Source of the DNA: Acidimicrobiia bacterium
GTDB taxonomy: Bacteria; Actinomycetota; Acidimicrobiia; IMCC26256; BP-133
Direction of reading: 5' to 3'
Assembly (NCBI GenBank): GCA_025934385.1
Contig: JAICYE010000009.1
Span: 1-14,905 of the forward strand
DNA length: 14,905 bases
Position 1 is the stretch's first letter, and each line of letters starts with the position of its first letter. Shown one piece after another: positions 7,193 through 12,916 of the stretch. A program made the position numbers and the translations under genes. The notes beneath the pieces were generated by a model, which saw only the letters and a list, made by a program, of their open reading frames with translations, did not search any database and was not told the origin of the DNA.

Positions 7193-7198
7193 AAGGAG
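7193..7198 (+). promoter_or_regulatory. Ribosome binding site of livH
   Basis: AAGGAG with a 7-nt spacer before the GTG at 7206 decides the start of livH over longer in-frame openings. It lies just 5 nt beyond the hairpin stem. Confidence 0.7.
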
Positions 7199-7205
7199 CT
7201 TCACC

Positions 7206-8105
7206 GTGACCAAGCTGATCCAGACCCTCGTCATCGGGCTGGAGAACGGCTGCGTGTACGCGCAGATCGCCATGGGGATGGTGCTGGTCTACCGGGCGAC
7301 CGGCGTCCTCAACATCGCCCACGGCGGCGTCGGCGTGCTGGCCGGGTTCGTGGCCTGGGACCTCAACACGCTACGGGGCTGGCCGTACTTCGCCGCCGTC
7401 AGCGTCGGCATCGCCGTGGCCATCGTCTCCGGGCTGCTGTTCGAGCGGTTCGTGGCCCGCAAGGTCCCCAACCCGTTCCTGGTCACGGTGGCCACCCTGG
7501 CCCTCTTCCTGCTGCTCCAGGGGCTCGTCTTCGTCGTTCCCTGGTGGGGCAACACCTGGGGCCAGGTCTTCAACTCGCCGTTCGCCAACAAGCAGCTGGC
7601 CATTCCCGGCGCCGACTACTCGGTCAGCTGGGACCAGCTCGTGCTGTTCGGCAACGTGCTGCTGTTCTTCGGCGGGCTGTACTGGGTGCTGCGCCGGACC
7701 CGGGTGGGGCTGGCCATGCGGGCCGTCTCCGACGACCCCACCGCCGCCCGCCTCATGGGGATCCGCCAGAAAGTCGTGGCGCCGGTGGTGTGGGGGCTGG
7801 CCTTCGGTCTCTCCGGCCTGACGACGATGCTGCTGGCCCCGATCCTGCTGCTCGACAACACGTCGCTCACCGCCTTCACGCTCAAGGCGCTGACCGTCAC
7901 CTTCGTCGGCGGGCTGGTCTCGCTGCCCCTCACCGTGGCCGGCGCCATGACCCTGTCCCTGCTCGAGGTCAGCACGCAGCTGTACCTGCCCAACGCCCGG
8001 GGCCTGTCCGACGCCTGGCCCTTCCTCATCCTGATCGTGGTGCTGGTGGCCCGCTTCGCCCGGGGCACCAAGGCCCTGGAGGACACGGCGGTGGCGGCCG
8101 CATGA
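7206..8105 (+). CDS. livH: Branched-chain amino acid-type ABC permease LivH
   Basis: A 299-residue, strongly hydrophobic inner-membrane protein of the BPD_transp_2 family (PF02653). It forms one half of the membrane channel with LivM. Near the N-terminus, ATGVLNIAHGG (residues 31-41) corresponds to the family's conserved NxAHG loop, here ending in Gly where many relatives have Glu. The segment VGLAMRAVSDDPTAARLMGI in the second half is the cytoplasmic coupling region that contacts the ATPases. Length is typical for LivH. The GTG at 7206 is chosen for the AAGGAG site, and the frame is open further upstream only because of base composition. Its stop overlaps the livM start (ATGA), so the two permeases are translationally coupled. 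Confidence 0.95.
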   Translation: MTKLIQTLVIGLENGCVYAQIAMGMVLVYRATGVLNIAHGGVGVLAGFVAWDLNTLRGWPYFAAVSVGIAVAIVSGLLFERFVARKVPNPFLVTVATLALFLLLQGLVFVVPWWGNTWGQVFNSPFANKQLAIPGADYSVSWDQLVLFGNVLLFFGGLYWVLRRTRVGLAMRAVSDDPTAARLMGIRQKVVAPVVWGLAFGLSGLTTMLLAPILLLDNTSLTAFTLKALTVTFVGGLVSLPLTVAGAMTLSLLEVSTQLYLPNARGLSDAWPFLILIVVLVARFARGTKALEDTAVAAA

Positions 8106-9247
8106 CCACGATGCTGGAGGACCTCACGCCGGGCAAGGTCTCCCGGGAGCGGGCCCCCAAGCCGGCGGTCCAGCCCGGCGATCGCCGCCGCACGGCCAGC
8201 CGGACCGTCGGGGTCACCCTGCTCTGCGCCTTCCTGATCACCATGCCCTACGACCTGAAGTGGGCCGGGTCGTCGTTCGCCCTCGACTACGGCGTGATCA
8301 TCGGGATGGCCGTGCTGTCGATGTCGGTGCTCGGCTGGATCGGCGAATTCACGCTGGCCACCGTGGCCCAGATGGGCTTCGGCCTCGTGGTGGTGAACCT
8401 GCTCCAGGACGCCGGCCTCCCGTTCGCCGTGATCCTGCCGGTGGTGATCCTGTCGTCGATCCCGATCTCGGTCCTGCTCGGCGTCTTCGCCCTGCGGCTC
8501 AAGGGGGTCGACTTCGCCATCGCCACGCTGGCCTTCGGCTACACCGCCCAGAAGACGTTCTTCCAGACCTACCTCGGCGTCCAGGGCGGCTTCGGCGGCA
8601 CCGACTCCAAGGCCATCAGCCGGCCGGCCGGCTTCACGGGCAGCGAGAGCTTCTACTACCTCATCATGGGCTCGCTGCTCCTCATGGCGCTGATCTGCTG
8701 GGCCGTCAACCGCTCGTGGATCGGCACGTCGCTCACCGCCCTGCGGGAGTCGGAAGCGGCCTTCTCGGTGCTCGGCCATTCCCCCGGCGCCTACAAGCTG
8801 TTCACGATCTGCCTCTCGGGCGCCATCGCCACCGTGGCCGGCGCCTACTTCGGGATGCTCCAGGGGCTCGTCCCGTCGAACTACTTCCAACCGGCGCTGG
8901 CCATCCTGTACTTCGGGTTCGCCGTGGCCGGCGGCATGGGATCGGTGGCCGGCGCGGTCGTGGCCGGCACCGTCTTCGGCGCGCTTCCGAAGTACTTCGA
9001 CAGCCTGTCCGAAGGGCACTTCGTCGGCTACGACCAGTTCTTCATCGGGATCGTGGCCCTCGTCGTGGTGCTGTGGATCCCCGGCGGCCTGGCCGACGTC
9101 GGCCGGCGCCTCTGGCGGCGCATCGAGGGCGGCGGGCCGGCCCCGCCGATGGTCAGCCCGCTGGAGGAGATCGACGTGCGGGACGGGGTCGAGGGGGCCA
9201 TCGCCGCCGCGGCCGCCGGCCTGGAGTCGGAAGGGGTCGAGGCGTGA
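8102..9247 (+). CDS. livM: Branched-chain amino acid-type ABC permease LivM
   Basis: A 381-residue integral membrane protein, partner of LivH. Residues 1-35 are a hydrophilic, Arg/Lys-rich cytosolic extension, and membrane segments begin near residue 36. Family marks include LRLKGVDFAIATLAFGY in the first half, the coupling segment WIGTSLTALRESEAAFSVLG, and the C-terminal run with GMLQGLVPSNYF and AGGMGSVAGAVVAG. The usual GxLSLGHAAF-like motif reads GEFTLATVAQMGFG here, a divergent version. A hydrophilic acidic and Ala-rich tail of about 35 residues ends the protein. The ATG overlaps the livH stop by 4 nt (ATGA), and the stop overlaps the livG start (GTGA). Confidence 0.94.
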   Translation: MTTMLEDLTPGKVSRERAPKPAVQPGDRRRTASRTVGVTLLCAFLITMPYDLKWAGSSFALDYGVIIGMAVLSMSVLGWIGEFTLATVAQMGFGLVVVNLLQDAGLPFAVILPVVILSSIPISVLLGVFALRLKGVDFAIATLAFGYTAQKTFFQTYLGVQGGFGGTDSKAISRPAGFTGSESFYYLIMGSLLLMALICWAVNRSWIGTSLTALRESEAAFSVLGHSPGAYKLFTICLSGAIATVAGAYFGMLQGLVPSNYFQPALAILYFGFAVAGGMGSVAGAVVAGTVFGALPKYFDSLSEGHFVGYDQFFIGIVALVVVLWIPGGLADVGRRLWRRIEGGGPAPPMVSPLEEIDVRDGVEGAIAAAAAGLESEGVEA

Positions 9248-10212
9248 ACCGCGGCGAGATCTTCAGCCCCGCCGCCAAGCGGCGCGCCGCCCGGTTCATG
9301 GCCGAACGCGGCACCGCCGTCCGGCGGCCCAACGGCCGCAACGGCCACGGCCGGACGCTGGTCCTCGACCCCGAGAAGCTGGCCCGCTTCGAGCCGGCCC
9401 GCCAGCGGGTCGCGGGGCAGCTGACCGACGGGACGCTGCCCGTCCGGCACCGGGCGGTCGAGCAGCGGGAGATCCTCCAGGTCTCCGACCTGACGATCCA
9501 CTTCGGCGGCGTCCACGCCCTCGAGGGCGTCGACCTCGTCGCCCGCACGGGCGAGATCACCGGCGTCATCGGGCCCAACGGCGCGGGCAAGACCACGTTC
9601 TTCAACTGCCTGTCGGGGCTGCTCACGCCGGACCGGGGCAAGATCGTCTTCGACGGCCACGACCTCGACGGGTCGCCGGCCTCCCGGGGCCGCCTGGGCC
9701 TCGGCCGGACGTTCCAGACGCCCCGGCTCTTCGGCAGCCTGTCGGTGCTGGAGAACCTGAAGTTCGGCTGCCGGACGGCCGATTCGGCCCGCCGGGAGTA
9801 CGTGTTCGACCCGGGGCTCCGGCGCCTGTCCCACGAAGAGCGCGGCGTCCGCATCGCCCGCATGGTCGGGTTCCGGGGCGAGCTCGGTGCCCCGGCCGGA
9901 AGCCTGCCGTTCGGCGACCTGCGGACGGTGGAGCTGGCCCGGGCCCTGTGCGGCGCTCCGTCGCTGCTGATGCTCGACGAGCCGGCCTCGGGCCTCGACG
10001 TCGCCCAGGCCGAGGACTTCGTCGAGCTGCTGCGTTCGCTGTCCGACCTCGGCCTGGCGATCCTGCTCATCGAGCACGACATGAGCCTGGTCATGGGGAT
10101 CTGCGACGACATCACCGTTCTCGACTTCGGCCAGGTGCTGGCCGTCGGCCCGCCGTCGGAGATCCAGCGCAACGAGGCGGTCATCGAGGCCTACCTCGGG
10201 AGGTCCGACTGA
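9244..10212 (+). CDS. livG: Branched-chain amino acid-type ABC ATPase LivG
   Basis: A 322-residue ATPase that powers the LivHM channel. Walker A GPNGAGKT lies at residues 110-117, Walker B LLMLDE at 241-246, and the switch histidine His278 follows in IEHDM. The signature loop reads LPFGDLRTVE (from 221) rather than LSGGQ. LivG proteins vary here (often LSYGQ or PFG forms), but the Asp in place of Gln is notable. The first 75 or so residues are an added basic, hydrophilic segment before the ABC domain, making it longer than the roughly 255 residues usual for LivG. The GTG at 9244 is supported by GGAAGGGG (9229-9236) with a 7-nt spacer and by the GTGA overlap with livM. An ATG at 9298 is an alternative that would shorten the extension by 18 residues. 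Confidence 0.94.
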   Translation: MNRGEIFSPAAKRRAARFMAERGTAVRRPNGRNGHGRTLVLDPEKLARFEPARQRVAGQLTDGTLPVRHRAVEQREILQVSDLTIHFGGVHALEGVDLVARTGEITGVIGPNGAGKTTFFNCLSGLLTPDRGKIVFDGHDLDGSPASRGRLGLGRTFQTPRLFGSLSVLENLKFGCRTADSARREYVFDPGLRRLSHEERGVRIARMVGFRGELGAPAGSLPFGDLRTVELARALCGAPSLLMLDEPASGLDVAQAEDFVELLRSLSDLGLAILLIEHDMSLVMGICDDITVLDFGQVLAVGPPSEIQRNEAVIEAYLGRSD

Positions 10213-10952
10213 TGCTCCAGGTCCGCGGCCTCAGCGTGGCCTACGGGCCGGTCAAGGTCCTCCACGGCATCGACCTCGACATCGGCTCCGGCGAGATCGT
10301 GGCCCTCATCGGGCCCAACGGCGCCGGCAAGACGTCGACGCTCAACGCCATCGCCGGGCTGCTCCCCCACCTCGGCGACGTGCAGCTCGACGGCGAGCCA
10401 CTGCCGCAGGCCGCCGAGGAGGTCGTGCGCCGGGGCCTGGCGCTCGTGCCCCAGGGCCGCCGGGTGTTCCCCAAGATGACCGTGGAGGAGAACCTCCTCA
10501 TGGGCGCCTACTCCAAGGGCGCCCGGTGGAGGGGCTTCGACCACCGGGTGGCGCCCATCTACGACATCTTCCCCCGCCTCGGCGAGCGCCGCCGCCAGGA
10601 GGCCGGCCGGCTCTCCGGCGGGGAGCAGCAGATGCTGGTCATCGGCCGGGCGCTGCTGTCGGAGCCGAAGATCGTGCTCATCGACGAGCTGTCGCTCGGC
10701 CTCGCCCCGAAGATGGTGCTGACGCTGCTGGAGACCATCCAGCGCTTCAACGCCGAGTACGGGACGGCCTGTCTCCTGGTTGAACAAGCGGCCACCGCCG
10801 CGCTCAAGATCGCCACATCCGCCTACCTGCTGCAGCGCGGCAACGTCGTCTACCACGGGCCCGCGGCCCGCCTGCGCGACGACGTCGACGTGCTGCACAG
10901 CGCCTACCTCGGGCAGGGGACCGCCCGCAGGGAATCTGCTCTCCGGAGGTGA
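10212..10952 (+). CDS. livF: Branched-chain amino acid-type ABC ATPase LivF
   Basis: A 246-residue ATPase, standard LivF length, which pairs with LivG. Walker A GPNGAGKT is at 34-41, the Q-loop Gln81 is in VPQGRRVFP, the signature LSGGEQQ is at 134-140, and Walker B IVLIDE is at 154-159. The D-loop reads DELSLGLAP, with Leu160 where Pro is usual. The switch position is Gln192 (VEQ), as in other LivF proteins, which lack the standard His. The ATG overlaps the livG stop by one base (TGATG), with GGGAGG 8 nt upstream. The ending SAYLG is typical of the subfamily and is followed by a short Arg-rich tail. Confidence 0.96.
   Translation: MLQVRGLSVAYGPVKVLHGIDLDIGSGEIVALIGPNGAGKTSTLNAIAGLLPHLGDVQLDGEPLPQAAEEVVRRGLALVPQGRRVFPKMTVEENLLMGAYSKGARWRGFDHRVAPIYDIFPRLGERRRQEAGRLSGGEQQMLVIGRALLSEPKIVLIDELSLGLAPKMVLTLLETIQRFNAEYGTACLLVEQAATAALKIATSAYLLQRGNVVYHGPAARLRDDVDVLHSAYLGQGTARRESALRR
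10945..10950 (+). promoter_or_regulatory. Ribosome binding site deciding the start of the exported protein gene
   Basis: GGAGGT lies inside the last codons of livF, 4 nt before a GTG at 10955. The other in-frame GTG at 10949 overlaps this site, so it cannot use it. This favours the 10955 start and indicates cotranslation with livF. Confidence 0.6.
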
Positions 10953-10954
10953 CC

Positions 10955-12529
10955 GTGAGACGTCTCATTGTGATGGCTGCGGTGGCGCCGCTCGTACTGG
11001 CGACGCTGCTCCTGCCGCCGGTGCACCGGGCCGGTGCCGAACTCGGCCCACCGACCGAGGCGGGCGACTCCGGGGGAGGCTTCCACGGCTTCGCCTCGTT
11101 CGACACCCACGCCCAGAGCCAGATCGTCACCCTGACCGGGTACCTCAACGCCTTCCGGGAAGACAACAGCCTGGTGGGCTCGGTGTCGGAGATCAACGGG
11201 CCGCCGGCCAACTCCCGCAACATCGCCGCCTTCGTCGAGCGGGGCCGGGGGGCCACGTTCGTCTACGGGGTCATCGGCGGCCCCGGCGGCGCCCGGGGCA
11301 CGCTGCCCGACCCGCCGCCGGGCGAGGCCAACGCCTTCTACCCCACCAGCGACCCTCCCTATGAGATGACGTGGTCGGGGCCGGTCACCGGCGCCGGGTT
11401 CCCCCAGGTGGTCGACAGCCGGTTCCACGCCAAGGCCAGTGACGTGCCGACCGGCCGGGCCGACGGCGCCATCACGGCGCTGTCCGACCCCGACTACTTC
11501 ACCGCCGGTCAGGCCACGGTGGTGTCGCACACCGAGCCGGTCGAGGGCGGCGTGGCCGCCGAGGGCGTGTCGGTCGTCCACCAGCTCCAGGTCGGCCCCC
11601 TGCTGATCCAGAACATCGTGTCCCGGGCCTACGCCTTCGTCCCCACCAGCGGCGATCCGAAGGGCATCGCCACCACGGTGATCGACGGCGCCAAGGTCGG
11701 CAACACGCCCGTCCAGATCACCGACAAGGGCGTCGTCGTGACCGACAAGACGAACTCGCTCGACCAGGACAAGGTCAACAAGGCCCTGGCCGACGCCGGC
11801 TACCCGCAGGTGCGGCTGATCCCGTCGATCGCCAAGCCCGGCGACGACGGCCAGTCGATGAGCGCCACGGCCGGCACGCTGGAGTTCGTCAAGCAGGACC
11901 AGAAGTTCGGCGCCTCGAACCCGCAGGGCTTCTCCGGTGGCGGGTTCTCGATCGGGGGCGCCAATGCCGAGGTGTCGACGCACCGCTGCTCGCCGGACTG
12001 CGGTGGCGGCGGCGAGTCGGGTGGTGTGAGCTCCGGCTCCGACACCGGCAACGCGCCGCTGCCGCGCCAGGGTTCGTCCTCGACGCCCGGCGAGTCGGCG
12101 TCGCCGTCGCCGACCACGGCGGCCGGCGGCACCGGCGGCGGTGACACCGGCAGCGGCGGCTCCGGCTACGGCGCCGATTCGGCGTCGCTCACCACCGACA
12201 CCAGCGGCGCCGGGCTCGGAAGCTCGACGTCGGCGGGCGGCGCGTCGCTCCCCGCGGAGTCGTCGGGCGCGGCGAGCGTGCCCGGGACCACCGGCGCCGC
12301 GTCGGGCTCGAGCACGGCGGTCAGCCCGCCGGCCCCCGGCTCCGGGTCGACGCCCGGAAGCAACCAAGCGGCCGCCGGCGCCGGCCAGCCGGTGCGGCAG
12401 CAGGCGGCCGTGGCCGTGACTCCGCTCGGTCCCAAGACGGCGGACTGGGTCCGGGACCTCTACCTGATGGCGGGCCTCGCCCTCGGGATCATCTTCGTCG
12501 GACAGCGCCTCGCACGGGCGTTCTCATAA
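10955..12529 (+). CDS. Exported protein of unknown function with C-terminal membrane anchor
   Basis: A 524-residue protein that I do not recognise as a named family. A signal peptide covers residues 1-28 (two Arg, a hydrophobic core, likely cleavage after AGA before Glu29). A folded domain follows to about residue 340, rich in beta-strand-like segments and with few Cys. The pattern near 205-260, alternating small and hydrophobic residues and ending in a VQITDKGVVV segment, recalls repeat-type surface proteins of Actinobacteria (recalled pattern, weak). The motif HRCSPDC (343-349) has two close Cys. Residues 350 to about 490 are a Gly/Ser/Thr/Ala/Pro-rich stalk. One membrane helix lies at about 502-516, followed by a short basic cytosolic end. 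There is no LPXTG sorting signal. The start falls 2 nt after the livF stop, so the gene belongs to the transporter transcript. It may be a surface partner of the importer or an unrelated passenger. Confidence 0.85.
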   Translation: MRRLIVMAAVAPLVLATLLLPPVHRAGAELGPPTEAGDSGGGFHGFASFDTHAQSQIVTLTGYLNAFREDNSLVGSVSEINGPPANSRNIAAFVERGRGATFVYGVIGGPGGARGTLPDPPPGEANAFYPTSDPPYEMTWSGPVTGAGFPQVVDSRFHAKASDVPTGRADGAITALSDPDYFTAGQATVVSHTEPVEGGVAAEGVSVVHQLQVGPLLIQNIVSRAYAFVPTSGDPKGIATTVIDGAKVGNTPVQITDKGVVVTDKTNSLDQDKVNKALADAGYPQVRLIPSIAKPGDDGQSMSATAGTLEFVKQDQKFGASNPQGFSGGGFSIGGANAEVSTHRCSPDCGGGGESGGVSSGSDTGNAPLPRQGSSSTPGESASPSPTTAAGGTGGGDTGSGGSGYGADSASLTTDTSGAGLGSSTSAGGASLPAESSGAASVPGTTGAASGSSTAVSPPAPGSGSTPGSNQAAAGAGQPVRQQAAVAVTPLGPKTADWVRDLYLMAGLALGIIFVGQRLARAFS

Positions 12530-12544
12530 AGGAAACAGAGAGCA

Positions 12545-12904
12545 ATGGAGCGTTTGAAGCGAGACTACGCCCGGCAGCTCATCGCCGGGGTCCTGGTGGC
12601 GGCGGCCCTCGTCGTGCTGATCATCGGCTACGCCAACATCCGGGACGAGGTCCAGGTGGCGGCCCAGATGCCCTACGTGCTGACCGGCGGCATCGGCGCG
12701 CTGATCCTCACCGGGCTCGGCATGGTGGTGCTGCGCTCGCAGGACGACAAGGCCGTCCTCGACCGGCTCGGCGTGCTCGAGGCGACCAACGACGAGCTCC
12801 GGGAGCGGGTCGACTACCTGACCCAGCTGCTGGAGACGGCGCTGCTGCCCGACGACGTCACCACTGCCCAGCCGAAGATGGTGAGCACGAGGACGAACGG
12901 CTAG
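12545..12904 (+). CDS. Small membrane protein with two helices and a coiled coil
   Basis: A 119-residue protein of unknown function. A short basic N-terminus is followed by a hydrophobic helix at about 12-32, a short polar loop (33-41), and a second helix at about 42-63. A soluble stretch at about 66-100 has Leu/Val at heptad spacing (VLDRLGVLEATNDEL and onward), typical of a coiled coil. Both ends should face the cytoplasm. It lies 15 nt after the preceding gene. An AAAGGAA (12528-12534) overlapping that gene's TAA could serve as a rather distant ribosome binding site. Third-position GC matches its neighbours, so it looks like a real gene. It probably closes the plus-strand transcript, because the next gene converges on it 12 nt later. 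Confidence 0.8.
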   Translation: MERLKRDYARQLIAGVLVAAALVVLIIGYANIRDEVQVAAQMPYVLTGGIGALILTGLGMVVLRSQDDKAVLDRLGVLEATNDELRERVDYLTQLLETALLPDDVTTAQPKMVSTRTNG

Positions 12905-12916
12905 CGCTGTTCGCAC

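Noticed and set aside
7017..7205. Longer N-terminus for livH
   Set aside because: It would overlap the binding-protein gene and read through the intergenic hairpin. AAGGAG points to the GTG at 7206.
8260..9240. Upstream open part of the livG frame overlapping livM
   Set aside because: The translation is Arg/Gly-rich without membrane or ATPase motifs. The real livG start is the GTG at 9244 with its own ribosome site.
12000..12410. Gly/Ser/Thr/Ala-rich repeat-like stretch as a possible DNA tandem repeat
   Set aside because: No fixed period is seen. It is a low-complexity protein stalk, not a tandem array.
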